Positions 6,781-15,162 of a stretch of 64,000 nucleotides of DNA are shown piece after piece; the stretch's first letter is position 1; the number at the start of each line of letters is the position of its first letter. The notes under the pieces are model-generated. The model did not search any database. It had not been told where the DNA came from and saw only the letters and a list, made by a program, of their open reading frames with translations. The position numbers and the translations under genes were made by a program. The stretch spans positions 1 to 64,000 of the forward strand of contig NZ_JAGSND010000020.1 in NCBI RefSeq assembly GCF_018128545.1, given 5' to 3'. Source of the DNA: Sinanaerobacter chloroacetimidivorans. Lineage in GTDB: Bacteria; Bacillota; Clostridia; Peptostreptococcales; Anaerovoracaceae.

Positions 6781-8604
6781 ATGATTACCAAGCAGAAAAT
6801 CAGTGCGGTAGAGGATGCTCGTGTTCAGGAATTCCTCGACATGATTGCCCCATCCATCATCAAATTCAACACTGACCATTTCATCTGCGGCAACACCTAC
6901 CGTTCGGTATGGGCGCTGCGGGAGTACCCGACCGCCACCGAGGAACAGGCCATCTTACGCCACCTTGGTGAAAAGGACGGCGTAACCCTGCACATCTACA
7001 CCCGGCATGTGAGTCCTGTTGAAGAACGAAAAATCATTTCAAACGCTGCCAATAAGAACCGGATGCAGAGAAGCAGCACTCAGGATTTACAGCAGACGGT
7101 TACGGCGGAAAGCAATCTGCAGGACGTGGCGACCATCGTCGCACAGATGCATCGGAGCAAGGAGCCGCTCCTTCACGCGGCTGTTTACATCGAGCTGTCT
7201 GCTCACGATGCCGACCAACTGAAGCTCCTGCAGACCGAGGTGCTGACCGAGTTGGTGCGGAGCAAGCTCAACGTGGATAGGCTCCTCCTCCGTCAGCAGC
7301 AGGGCTTTATTTCTGTCATGCCCTCCGGCTGGAACGTGTTCGGCGATCAGTTTGAACGGGTGCTGCCCGCAAGCTCGGTCGCCAACCTTTATCCCTTCAA
7401 CTACAGCGGCAAGACAGACCCCAACGGCTTCTGCCTCGGCAGGGACAAATTCGGCAGCAATATCCTCGTGGATTTTAACCGGAGAGCTGATGACAAGACC
7501 AACGCCAACATACTCATCCTTGGCAACTCCGGTCAGGGCAAGAGCTATTTGCTAAAGCTCATTCTCTGCAATCTCAGGGAATCCGGCATGAGAATCATCT
7601 GCCTTGACCCCGAAATGGAGTTTGAGGATCTCACCAACAACCTGGGCGGATGCTTTATCGACCTGATGACCGGAGAGTACATCATCAATGTCCTGGAGCC
7701 AAAGACCTGGGACGAGGCCGGTGACCCAAGGGATACTGAAGCGCCCCAGGCGTTCCGGCAGACATCCAAGCTCAGTCAGCACATTAGCTTTCTAAAGGAT
7801 TTTTTCAGAACCTACAAAGACTTTGATGACCGCCAGATCGACACCATTGAGATCATGCTGGGCAAGCTCTATGAAAAATGGAGCATTACCGATTACAGCA
7901 ATTTCGACCGCCTGAAGCCTGACGATTACCCCATCCTGTCCGACCTGTACGGGCTGATTGAGGAAGAATACAAGACCTTTGACGAAAGCCGCCGCCAGCT
8001 TTATACGGCGGATACCCTGCGGGAAATCTGCCTTGGGCTCCATTCTCTGTGCAAAGGTGCGGAGTCAAAATTCTTTAACGGGTACACCAATATAAAGAAC
8101 AGCGAGTTCGTGACCTTTGGCGTCAAGGGGCTTCTGCAGGCCAGCAAAAATCTGAGAAACGCCCTGCTGTTCAATGTGCTGTCCTACATGAGCAACGAGC
8201 TTCTAACCACCGGCAATACCGCCGCCAGCATCGACGAGTTCTATCTGTTCCTCTCCAACCTGACCGCCGTGGAATATGTCCGGAATTTTATGAAACGTGT
8301 CAGGAAGAAAGACAGCGCCGTGATCCTCTCCTCGCAGAATCTGGAGGACTTCAATCTGGAGGGCATCAGGGAGTATACCAAGCCGCTGTTCTCCATTCCG
8401 GCTCACGCCTTTCTGTTCAACGCCGGCAACATCGACAAGCATTTCTATATGGATTCCCTGCAGCTGGAGGAATCGGAATATAACCTTATCCGGTATCCCC
8501 AGCGGGGCGTATGCCTGTATAAGTGCGGAAACGAGCGGTATAACCTTGTGGTTCAGGCTCCGGAGCATAAGGCTGCGCTCTTTGGAAAGGCAGGTGGCCG
8601 ATGA
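6781..8604 (+). CDS. VirB4-like conjugation ATPase
   Basis: The AAA+ ATPase that powers assembly and substrate transfer in the type IV secretion channel. The 607-residue protein has Walker A GNSGQGKS at residues 248-255, Walker B-like RIICLDPEMEF, and a later IDEFYLFLSNL segment. Overall it matches Tn1549-type VirB4 closely (TVTAESNLQDVA, LRQQQGFISVMPSG, YPFNYSGKTDPNGF). The start at 6781 (MITKQKISAVEDARVQEFLDMIAPS) fits the family; upstream in-frame codons are low-complexity. Three imperfect 15-base repeats (6742-6786) run into the start. It now lies next to the divergent arsR rather than behind its usual operon partner. Confidence 0.92.
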   Translation: MITKQKISAVEDARVQEFLDMIAPSIIKFNTDHFICGNTYRSVWALREYPTATEEQAILRHLGEKDGVTLHIYTRHVSPVEERKIISNAANKNRMQRSSTQDLQQTVTAESNLQDVATIVAQMHRSKEPLLHAAVYIELSAHDADQLKLLQTEVLTELVRSKLNVDRLLLRQQQGFISVMPSGWNVFGDQFERVLPASSVANLYPFNYSGKTDPNGFCLGRDKFGSNILVDFNRRADDKTNANILILGNSGQGKSYLLKLILCNLRESGMRIICLDPEMEFEDLTNNLGGCFIDLMTGEYIINVLEPKTWDEAGDPRDTEAPQAFRQTSKLSQHISFLKDFFRTYKDFDDRQIDTIEIMLGKLYEKWSITDYSNFDRLKPDDYPILSDLYGLIEEEYKTFDESRRQLYTADTLREICLGLHSLCKGAESKFFNGYTNIKNSEFVTFGVKGLLQASKNLRNALLFNVLSYMSNELLTTGNTAASIDEFYLFLSNLTAVEYVRNFMKRVRKKDSAVILSSQNLEDFNLEGIREYTKPLFSIPAHAFLFNAGNIDKHFYMDSLQLEESEYNLIRYPQRGVCLYKCGNERYNLVVQAPEHKAALFGKAGGR

Positions 8605-8622
8605 GGAAGGGGGTGATTAATC

Positions 8623-9672
8623 ATGGACATGAAGGAGCAGCGCTTTGGCATTGAGATTGAAATGACGGGCTTGACCCGTCAGCATGCCGCACAGGTTCTG
8701 TCTGAATATTTCGGGCGGCCTACCAATTTTGACGGCGGCTATTACGGAGAATATTCCGTGCTGGACAGCCAGAGCCGCCGCTGGAAGGTCATGAGTGACG
8801 GCAGCATAACCACAGAAAGAAAAGAAGGGCGGCGCATCGTGGCGGCAGATAATACCTACAGCGTGGAGCTGGTCAGTCCCATATGCCGCTATGAGGACAT
8901 TGAGGTCATACAGGAGCTTGTGCGTAAGCTGCGTGAGGCCGGAATGCGGGTAAACAAATCCTGCGGCATCCATATTCACATGGATGCCTCGCCCCACAAT
9001 GCCAATACCCTGCGGAACATCACAAACATCATGGCCTCCAAGGAGGATCTGATCTACAAGGCAATGCAGGTGGAGGTGGCGAGAGAGCGGCAGTATTGCA
9101 AAAAGGTGGAGCAGAGCTTTCTGGAGGAATTGAACCGGAAAAAGCCCCGGACGCTGGACGAGGTCAGCCGGATCTGGTATCACGGCAACGACGGACGCCG
9201 GGAGCATTACCACAACAGCCGGTATCACTGCCTGAACCTTCACAGCGTGTTCCAGAAGGGTACTGTTGAGTTCCGGCTCTTTAATTCCACCACTCACGCA
9301 GGAAAAATCAAGGCGTACATCCAGCTCTGCCTCGCCATCTCAGCCCAGGCTCTGAACCAGCGGTGCGCCAGCCGCCAGAAAACACACAGCACCAACGAGA
9401 AATATACCTTCCGCACCTGGCTCCTGCGGCTGGGACTTATCGGCGATGAATTCAAGACCGCCCGGCTTCATCTGCTGGAGCATCTCGACGGATGCATTGC
9501 CTGGAAGGACCCGGCGCAGGCGCTCCAGCAAAAGGAACGATTAAGGCAGAAAAAAGAAAAAGAGCTGGCGGAAGCGGCTCAAGCGGCGGAACAGCAGGAG
9601 CAGACAACTGAAAACGAACAGGAACAGGCCGGGGTGGCAGACGAAAGCCCCGGCCTTTCCATGTCAATGTAG
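8623..9672 (+). CDS. Amidoligase family enzyme (AL, glutamine-synthetase-like fold)
   Basis: A 349-residue member of the 'amidoligase' family, ATP-dependent carboxylate-amine ligases related to glutamine synthetase. N-terminal FGIEIEMTGL carries the metal-binding glutamates. Further motifs are VELVSPICRYEDIEVIQELVRKLREAG, SCGIHIHMDAS and GTVEFRLFNSTTHAGKIKAYIQLCLAISAQAL. After residue 290 comes an Ala/Gln/Glu-rich low-complexity tail ending GLSMSM. It is paired with the gamma-glutamylcyclotransferase downstream, a known association, which suggests making and breaking an amide or isopeptide bond. The substrate is unknown. The C-terminal tail resembles those of other proteins in this ICE (see findings). 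Confidence 0.85.
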   Translation: MDMKEQRFGIEIEMTGLTRQHAAQVLSEYFGRPTNFDGGYYGEYSVLDSQSRRWKVMSDGSITTERKEGRRIVAADNTYSVELVSPICRYEDIEVIQELVRKLREAGMRVNKSCGIHIHMDASPHNANTLRNITNIMASKEDLIYKAMQVEVARERQYCKKVEQSFLEELNRKKPRTLDEVSRIWYHGNDGRREHYHNSRYHCLNLHSVFQKGTVEFRLFNSTTHAGKIKAYIQLCLAISAQALNQRCASRQKTHSTNEKYTFRTWLLRLGLIGDEFKTARLHLLEHLDGCIAWKDPAQALQQKERLRQKKEKELAEAAQAAEQQEQTTENEQEQAGVADESPGLSMSM

Positions 9673-9691
9673 CAAGGAGGAATGAAGAAAT

Positions 9692-10195
9692 ATGAAACCC
9701 GAAACCCTGTATATCGCCTACGGCAGCAACCTGAATCTGCCGCAGATGGCGTTCCGCTGCCCGACCGCCAAGGTGGTCGGCGCCAGCGAAATCAAGGATT
9801 ATGAGCTGCTGTTCAGGGGCGGACGGAAAAGCTCAGTCGCAACTGTGGAACCGCTTAAAGGCTCCAGCGTCCCTGTTCTCCTGTGGAAGCTGAAGGAGCG
9901 CGACCTGCAGGCTCTCGACCGCTATGAGGGATTTCCGTCCTTTTACCGCAAGGAAATACTGCCCGTAGAGCTGAAGGGCAAGATGATCCCCGCCATGGTC
10001 TACATCATGAACGACGGGCATCCCTTCGGTTCACCTTCGGATTATTACCTCGACACCATCATGGAGGGGTATAAGGCGGCAGGCTTTGACACGGAATTTC
10101 TGGAGCAGGCCGTGGAGAAGTCCATCCGTCTGGCGAAAGAGCAGCAGGAACGGGAGCCGGATCAGGGCACGCTGTTCGACATGAAATGGTGGTGA
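9692..10195 (+). CDS. Gamma-glutamylcyclotransferase (AIG2-like)
   Basis: A 167-residue GGCT/AIG2 fold protein with the substrate-loop signature YGSNL at residues 9-13, and the catalytic glutamate expected in LDRYEGFPSFYRKE. Family members release 5-oxoproline from gamma-glutamyl amides. Beside the amidoligase it probably removes or edits a gamma-glutamyl-type linkage made by that enzyme (inference). AAGGAGG lies well placed before the ATG. The C-terminal 20 residues are Glu/Gln-rich and end FDMKWW. Confidence 0.88.
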   Translation: MKPETLYIAYGSNLNLPQMAFRCPTAKVVGASEIKDYELLFRGGRKSSVATVEPLKGSSVPVLLWKLKERDLQALDRYEGFPSFYRKEILPVELKGKMIPAMVYIMNDGHPFGSPSDYYLDTIMEGYKAAGFDTEFLEQAVEKSIRLAKEQQEREPDQGTLFDMKWW

Positions 10196-10201
10196 TCAGC
10201 A

Positions 10202-11347
10202 ATGGCAGATCCCGCAACCATAGCCATGGCGGTCAAAGCCGCCGTTGCACTCGCCACCGACAAGCGGACGTGGAAAACAATCGGCGTGGTCATAACTTCC
10301 ATCCTGATGCCCATCATCCTGATCGTCATAATGATCGCAAGCATCCTCTCGGCAGGCTCCGACCACAACAAAGCCGCTATCGATCTGTCTTTTAACGGCG
10401 GCAATATTCCTGCGGCCATGCCTGCCGAATACGCCTTGCACATCAGTGAAATGAACGGATGCTTCACTGTTCTGGACAAAGCCATATCCGAGGCTGAAGC
10501 CCGGATGGAGGGCGGCGCTTTGGACAATATCCGCATCAAGTCCATTTTTTATTCTCTGAATTTCGGCGCTGAAAATCTGTCCTTATCCGCAGCCAAAGCC
10601 CGCAACTTTGTCGATTGCTTCGTTACCGCCGAGGATGGCTCTGCTGTTCCCGCCAGCCTGGAAACCGCATATCAAAGGTTGTTCCGGCTGGGATTCGCGG
10701 TGACCTCCGAGGTCAAAGCCAACGCTCAGAAAATTTATGAAAGAATTGCATTCGGCGGCGCGGGGCTGTTCACCGGCGAGATTGAACGCGGCGGTACAGG
10801 GAGTACCGTACTGGATATCTCCGCATTCACAGACCCGGCGACCAAGAACAATCTGGATCTAGCCGCCTATGCCGAACAAGCCTTTGAAGCCGGCTGGGGT
10901 TATGTCTGGGGTACATACGGCGACATCCTCACGGATTCGCTGTTCAGTTCCAAGCTGGAGCAATACCCTGACGGCATCGGCAACTACGAGGAATTCATCC
11001 GAAGCAACTGGCTCGGCGGCAGGACAACGGACTGTGTCGGACTGATAAAAGGTTACGGCTGGCTTGATCCTGAAACCTTGGAAATCGAATATGGAACCAA
11101 CGGCATGCCGGATATCGGCGCCGACAGCATGTATAACAGCGCGGAGATTTCCGGTCCGATGGATACCATGCCCGACATCCCCGGCATCGCTGTTTGGAAG
11201 TCAGGTCACATCGGAATCTATGTCGGAAACGGCAAGGTAATCGAAGCCATGGGCACCAAGTACGGTGTTGTCAAAACCAATCTCATCGACCGTTCATGGT
11301 CGGCGTGGCTCGAAATTCCCTATATCAACTACAATACAGGAGAGTGA
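10202..11347 (+). CDS. Membrane-anchored NlpC/P60 cell-wall peptidase
   Basis: A 381-residue protein with one transmembrane segment (about residues 24-48) and a C-terminal NlpC/P60 domain. The catalytic Cys278 sits in TTDCVGLIKGYGW and His336 in KSGHIGIYVGNGKVIEAMG. It takes the place of VirB1-type hydrolases in Gram-positive conjugation, opening peptidoglycan for the channel. The central stretch (residues 90-210), with LDNIRIKSIFYSLNFG and FVDCFV, has no lysozyme motif that I recognise, so this version may be single-domain. It starts seven bases after the cyclotransferase stop. Confidence 0.87.
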   Translation: MADPATIAMAVKAAVALATDKRTWKTIGVVITSILMPIILIVIMIASILSAGSDHNKAAIDLSFNGGNIPAAMPAEYALHISEMNGCFTVLDKAISEAEARMEGGALDNIRIKSIFYSLNFGAENLSLSAAKARNFVDCFVTAEDGSAVPASLETAYQRLFRLGFAVTSEVKANAQKIYERIAFGGAGLFTGEIERGGTGSTVLDISAFTDPATKNNLDLAAYAEQAFEAGWGYVWGTYGDILTDSLFSSKLEQYPDGIGNYEEFIRSNWLGGRTTDCVGLIKGYGWLDPETLEIEYGTNGMPDIGADSMYNSAEISGPMDTMPDIPGIAVWKSGHIGIYVGNGKVIEAMGTKYGVVKTNLIDRSWSAWLEIPYINYNTGE

Positions 11348-11352
11348 AAATC

Positions 11353-11937
11353 ATGTTGAATTTAAGAGCAATCCTTGAACGAAAGGCCAGCGATTACCCT
11401 ACATGGGACTGCGTAATCGAAAAAATCGTCGAGCTTCCCGAAGCCGAATACGAGCATTTCAAAACGGCTCCCCTCCGTGATATGCCATTCATTGCCGAGA
11501 GCACCGACCTCATGTACCGGGACCCAAACGGCATATACCACTGCCTGCTGGTGCTGGGAGAAGGCTGTTCGGACGGCGTCCTGATCGAAGCGGAGGGATA
11601 CAACTACGCCAGATACTCCAGCTTTATACCAGGGGCGCGTGAATTTGTGACCGCGCGCCTGAACCAGCTGGCCGACCAAATCATCCGTGAGAGTACGCAA
11701 AGCACTTCCAACGGAACGTGGTCGATTTATTTCGACGAGATACAGGAACGTTATCATGTTCCCGTTTCGGAGAACAACGGCATCGGCTCCATGCTTAAAA
11801 ATATCCTTGAAGCAAGGCCGGAGATGGCGGAGCTTGAACCCATGGAGGACGGCTTCGACATGGTGTTTTATCTGGATTACTGCCCGAACCTTGATGAAAA
11901 AGAAAAGCTCTCACCCGATATGCAAATGAATTTATAA
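11353..11937 (+). CDS. ICE protein of unknown function (DUF6329-like)
   Basis: A 194-residue acidic soluble protein found in Tn1549-like elements between the NlpC/P60 peptidase and the DUF6103 gene. No catalytic motif is evident. It has a conserved-looking core (DMPFIAESTDLMYRDPNGIYHCLLVLGEG and VLIEAEGYNYARYSSFIP). The start at 11353 follows GGAGAG, five bases after the previous stop; a longer in-frame extension would run antiparallel to the peptidase frame and is unlikely. The C-terminus ends PDMQMNL. Confidence 0.7.
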   Translation: MLNLRAILERKASDYPTWDCVIEKIVELPEAEYEHFKTAPLRDMPFIAESTDLMYRDPNGIYHCLLVLGEGCSDGVLIEAEGYNYARYSSFIPGAREFVTARLNQLADQIIRESTQSTSNGTWSIYFDEIQERYHVPVSENNGIGSMLKNILEARPEMAELEPMEDGFDMVFYLDYCPNLDEKEKLSPDMQMNL

Positions 11938-11951
11938 GGAGGAAAACGAAA

Positions 11952-12335
11952 ATGAGTACAACCGAATTAAAGGTCCCTTTCCCCTCGGAGCGGCTAAACG
12001 CCCTCCGTTTTTTCATGGAGAAGAAGGATCAAACCATCGAACAGGAGCTGAAGGATTACCTCAACAAGACCTATGAACGGCTGGTTCCTCTCAATGTCCG
12101 TGAATATGTTGAGAGCCGTTTGGAGCTGGAAACGGCTCAGGAACAGGCTGCAGAGTCGCAGCAGACTTCCGCTTCAGGAGAGAATCAGACTCCCGCTCCG
12201 AGAGAACGGCAGCCTCGTCAATCCCGCCGTCAGCGTGAGCAGGCGGCGACCGAAGCGCCTTCCGCTCCGGAGGCTCAGTCAGAGGCTGAAGCCCCTGCCG
12301 AGGAAGAAGCGCAGGGCATGACCATGAGCATGTAA
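11952..12335 (+). CDS. DUF6103-like ICE protein with MTMSM tail
   Basis: 127 residues. The N-terminal 55 residues form a compact domain (KVPFPSERLNALRFFMEKKDQTIEQELKDYLNKTYERLVP.NVREYVESR) that also occurs in the 83-residue protein at 14085. The rest is Gln/Glu/Pro/Ala-rich and probably disordered, ending GMTMSM. That terminal hexapeptide closely resembles the ends of the amidoligase and other proteins here, with different codons. AAGGAGG precedes the start. Function unknown; possibly DNA-binding or scaffold. Confidence 0.7.
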   Translation: MSTTELKVPFPSERLNALRFFMEKKDQTIEQELKDYLNKTYERLVPLNVREYVESRLELETAQEQAAESQQTSASGENQTPAPRERQPRQSRRQREQAATEAPSAPEAQSEAEAPAEEEAQGMTMSM

Positions 12336-12363
12336 ACTGCAGAAAAGAAAGAAGGTGATGATT

Positions 12364-13245
12364 ATGATAAAGCTTGGTGTGGACAACGGAAACTACAACA
12401 CCAAATCCTCGGAGGGGATGATTTATGCCTCCGGGTATGCCGCAAGTGACAAAGAATTCATTATGCCGGAGATGCAGCTCTTTTTCGAGGGCAAGTATTA
12501 CGCCATCGGTGAGCGTCGTCTGCGTTTTCAGCAGGACAAGACCAGGGAGCCGGATACGTTTATTCTGACGCTCCCGGCAATTGCGGAAGCCATGAAAAAA
12601 GCAGGGATAACCAATGCAGAAATCGCTCTTGGCGTGGGGCTGCCCATTGACAGCTATGGCACACAGAAGGAAGCCTTCAGGCGATATTTCCTGCGTGACA
12701 ACATCTCGTTCCGGTTCGAGGGGGCATTCTATCGCTGCCGTATTGCCGAATGCAAGGTGTTCGCACAGGGGCATGCGGCGGTGTGCAGGTATTATTCGCA
12801 GCTAAAGGATTACCGAAGCATCACGCTGGTGGACATCGGCGGGTACACGGTGGATATTCTCACACTTCATGATTTCCGGCTTGACAGATCAAGCTGTGCC
12901 AGTCTCCGCATGGGTACCATCACCCTGTACAGCCGGATTCAGGATGCGCTCCAGCGCAGTGACATTCTCCTGTCTGATGGACTCGTCACGGATGCTATCC
13001 GCGGGGAGATCCAGCATACCGAAAGCAAGTTGATTGGAGCTGTTGTGGAGCAGACCGTGACCGCCTATTGCAAGGAGCTGTTCAATGCGCTCCGTGAGCG
13101 AGGTCTGGATCTGCGGCTGCCTATGGTGTTCGCGGGGGGCGGTGCAGAGCTGCTGGAACCCAGGCTGTACGAAAACAGCCTCAATACGGTGGCGGTGCTG
13201 AACCGGTTCGCCAACGCGGACGGCTACAAGCTCCTGATGGGGTGA
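12364..13245 (+). CDS. ParM/StbA-like actin-family segregation protein
   Basis: A 293-residue actin-like ATPase. It shows the phosphate-1 loop KLGVDNGNYNTK, phosphate-2 region LVDIGGYTVDIL and adenosine-loop MVFAGGGAELLEP. ParM-type filaments push plasmid copies apart; on an ICE this would stabilise the excised circle. Three in-frame starts (GTG 12355, ATG 12358, ATG 12364) crowd together; the last has the best spacing from AGAAAGAAGG and begins at the conserved IKLGVDNG. The partner ParR-like gene follows after four bases. Confidence 0.82.
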   Translation: MIKLGVDNGNYNTKSSEGMIYASGYAASDKEFIMPEMQLFFEGKYYAIGERRLRFQQDKTREPDTFILTLPAIAEAMKKAGITNAEIALGVGLPIDSYGTQKEAFRRYFLRDNISFRFEGAFYRCRIAECKVFAQGHAAVCRYYSQLKDYRSITLVDIGGYTVDILTLHDFRLDRSSCASLRMGTITLYSRIQDALQRSDILLSDGLVTDAIRGEIQHTESKLIGAVVEQTVTAYCKELFNALRERGLDLRLPMVFAGGGAELLEPRLYENSLNTVAVLNRFANADGYKLLMG

Positions 13246-13249
13246 GCTT

Positions 13250-13543
13250 ATGTCCGAGCGAAAACGATATTATTTATCCTTCGATATGGACAACTCAAGG
13301 CATCGGGAGGCCGAGGCGCTCTTTGCACAGCAGGCCAGCAGGCAGCGCACCGAGTACGTGGTCAATAGCATCCTGACGGCACATCAGTCTGAAATTCTGG
13401 AGCAGATTGTACGGAAAGCGGTCAGGGATGAGCTGCAAAATGTCAAACTGCAGCAGCAAACCACACTGCCGGAGGAAACGGATGCCAGTGTTCAGCTGTC
13501 CGATCTTCCCGGCAGTCTTATACATGCCCTGGAGGAATTGTAA
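13250..13543 (+). CDS. ParR/StbB-like partner of ParM, possibly truncated
   Basis: A 97-residue basic N-terminal protein (SERKRYYLSFDMDNSRHREAEALF...RQRTEYVVNSILTAHQ) of the size and position of a ribbon-helix-helix centromere-binding protein. It is four bases behind the ParM gene. The stop at 13541 is followed at once by sequence like an IS21-family terminus and then by an orphan C-terminus in another frame (13623-13688). The original protein may have been longer and cut by insertion; alternatively EEL* is its native end. Confidence 0.6.
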   Translation: MSERKRYYLSFDMDNSRHREAEALFAQQASRQRTEYVVNSILTAHQSEILEQIVRKAVRDELQNVKLQQQTTLPEETDASVQLSDLPGSLIHALEEL

Positions 13544-13622
13544 CCATGTTGGCTCACTTTCCTGCCGCCCTTATACCAGATGGCTGAAAAGTACACCATC
13601 ATGGCTCACTTTTCTGCAAACA
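13544..13622 (+). mobile_element. Probable IS21-like terminal remnant
   Basis: Two copies of TGGCTCACTTT(T/C)CTGC (around 13549 and 13603) plus one TGGCTGAAAAGT in about 80 bases. This pattern of repeated motifs resembles the multi-repeat ends of Gram-positive IS21-family elements as I remember them. No transposase genes are present, so only an end would remain. The identity is inferred from motif pattern alone. Confidence 0.4.
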
Positions 13623-13688
13623 ACACCTGTGCATCAGGAGCAACCAGAAGATCCGGAGGAAACCCGGAGCATGACAATAAGTATTTAG
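13623..13688 (+). pseudogene. Orphan C-terminal fragment ending SMTISI
   Basis: An open frame without its own start context that encodes a Glu/Pro-rich stretch (HQEQPEDPEETR) and ends SMTISI before TAG. It matches the style of the disordered tails and M-T-M-S-M ends seen elsewhere in this ICE. The simplest reading is the severed C-terminus of the ParR-like gene, out of frame after the remnant insertion. Confidence 0.45.
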
Positions 13689-13697
13689 GAGGCGAAC

Positions 13698-14069
13698 ATG
13701 GAGAAAACGATAAAGGTGATAATGGTGGAACCGATGAAAGAGCCGTATCCTACTGAAGTTGAAAACACCTTGGAAGGATTGCAGAAGGCGGTTGGAGGAT
13801 ATATTGAAACGGTATGTCTGGAGGATTGTGCTGTGCTGGTCTGCAATGAAGAGGGAAAGCTGCTCGGGCTTCCCGGCAACCGTTCTCTTGGAAACGACAT
13901 CATTGCCGGTACATTTTTTGTAGCTGGCAGCAATGATGATGGGGATTTTGTGTCGCTGACTGAGGATAAAATCCGGCAGTACAGTGATCGATTTCAAAAG
14001 CCGGAAGCCTTCACCCAGGAACAGGTTGAGGATGCCTCCGCTATATTTTCATTAAATTTTTGCGAATGA
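13698..14069 (+). CDS. DUF3846 domain protein
   Basis: A 123-residue acidic protein matching the DUF3846 pattern: KVIMVEP...PYPTEVENTLEGLQKAVGGYIETVCL, then EEGKLLGLPGNRSLGNDIIAGTFFVAGSNDDGDFVSLT. Proteins of this family are common in phages and conjugative elements of Firmicutes. The molecular function is unknown. AGGAGG lies six bases before the ATG. It is co-directional with the ParM/ParR genes and the DUF6103-like gene 15 bases downstream. Confidence 0.8.
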   Translation: MEKTIKVIMVEPMKEPYPTEVENTLEGLQKAVGGYIETVCLEDCAVLVCNEEGKLLGLPGNRSLGNDIIAGTFFVAGSNDDGDFVSLTEDKIRQYSDRFQKPEAFTQEQVEDASAIFSLNFCE

Positions 14070-14084
14070 AAGGAGTAAAGCTGC

Positions 14085-14336
14085 ATGAAAAAAACCACTG
14101 TACAGATTAACTTTGAAGCTGAAAAGCTTTGTGCTATCCAACAGTACATGAAGGATGAAACACAACTTCAGGCCGAACTGGGTACTTTGCTGCAAACACT
14201 GTATGAGAAGCACGTTCCCGCTCCTCTCCGGGAGTACATCGAAAGCCGGGATACAAGCGTAATGGACGCCCCTAAGCGCAGCATATATCCGGCAGTTCCT
14301 GCAGGACAAAGCAGTCCAGCGGACAGCGAGGAATAA
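14085..14336 (+). CDS. Short DUF6103-like paralogue
   Basis: An 83-residue relative of the protein at 11952. Shared features are the basic start with alternating hydrophobics (TTVQINFEAEKLCAIQQYMKDE), QAELGTLLQTLYEKHVPAPLREYIESR, and a short disordered tail. It lacks the long Gln/Pro tail and ends DSEE rather than in the M-T-M-S-M motif. AAAGGAG precedes the start. Two paralogues flanking the ParM/ParR pair suggest duplication. Function unknown. Confidence 0.7.
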   Translation: MKKTTVQINFEAEKLCAIQQYMKDETQLQAELGTLLQTLYEKHVPAPLREYIESRDTSVMDAPKRSIYPAVPAGQSSPADSEE

Positions 14337-14752
14337 CAACCTGCACACGGGCATGCTGCCGCCTGTGTGCCCCTGTGTCGGCTTTTAACGGCGGGGGTGG
14401 CATCGTAACCCCTGCGGACAGGATAACGCCCCTTGCGGAGGCTTTGTGGCGGAGCTTGGAGAGGATAACCCTCCTCCTGGCAGAGCCTCATTAACCTCCG
14501 ATTTGGGGGTGAACCGAGGGGTTGATTTCCATGCAGGTTAAAGGCAGGTGGTCGCTTTGCGCCCACCTGCCGACAAACACCGCCCCGCAACGCGGGTCGG
14601 GGACGTTACAGCGGGTGCACCTAAATGGGGCGTTGGTCACCTCTTGGGTGGTTTGAACCCTCTCAAATCTGCCGTTTAACCTAGAAAACAAAGGCTTTTC
14701 CGGGGTGCACCTGTCAGGTGGTTCCGGAGCTTTTAGACAAGGAGGGTCTGCT
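14337..14752 (+). other. Noncoding region before mobC, probable oriT
   Basis: About 415 GC-rich bases without a credible gene, directly upstream of MobC and the relaxase, where oriT normally lies. It contains a nine-pair stem GGCAGGTGG / CCACCTGCC (14543-14571), two GGGTGCACCT palindromic cores (14613-14622 and 14703-14712, the second just before the mobC ribosome site), and two AGGATAAC-centred repeats (about 14421 and 14462). The GGTGCACC cores are candidate MobC/relaxase binding sites. The nick site cannot be named from sequence alone. Confidence 0.5.
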
Positions 14753-15160
14753 ATGACTGAAGAAATCAAAACCCGCATCCCGCTCTGGCTCTATCCCAGT
14801 ACCATAGAGGGTATGGATGCGATTCTGGAAAAGGATAACTGCAAAAGCCGCAGTGAATTTATTGAAAAAGCGATCCGTTTTTACAGCGGATATATTTCCG
14901 CGGAGGACGGTATGAAGTATCTGCCGACCGCCATCACCTCTGCAATGTCGGGCATTGTCAGCACATCGGAAAACCGCATGGCCCGGCTGATGTTCAAGCT
15001 GTCGGTCGAAATGTCCATGATGATGAATATTCTTGCCACTACCGCCGATGTGGATGAAAACACCCTGCGCCGGCTGCGGGGCAAATGCGTGAATGACGTG
15101 AAAAAATCGGTTGGCTCCGTGACTTTCGAGGATGTCGTAAAATTTCAGAAGGGTGATTAA
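14753..15160 (+). CDS. MobC-like ribbon-helix-helix mobilisation protein
   Basis: A 135-residue protein whose N-terminus (EEIKTRIPLWLYPSTIEGMDAILEKDNCKSRSEFIEKAIRFY) has the beta-strand and two helices of a ribbon-helix-helix DNA-binding domain. The C-terminal half is helical, suited to dimer or relaxase contact. It is the usual oriT-binding accessory of MOBP-type relaxases. The start at 14753 has AAGGAGG eight bases upstream. The relaxase begins two bases after its stop, so translation is coupled. Confidence 0.8.
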   Translation: MTEEIKTRIPLWLYPSTIEGMDAILEKDNCKSRSEFIEKAIRFYSGYISAEDGMKYLPTAITSAMSGIVSTSENRMARLMFKLSVEMSMMMNILATTADVDENTLRRLRGKCVNDVKKSVGSVTFEDVVKFQKGD

Positions 15161-15162
15161 TT

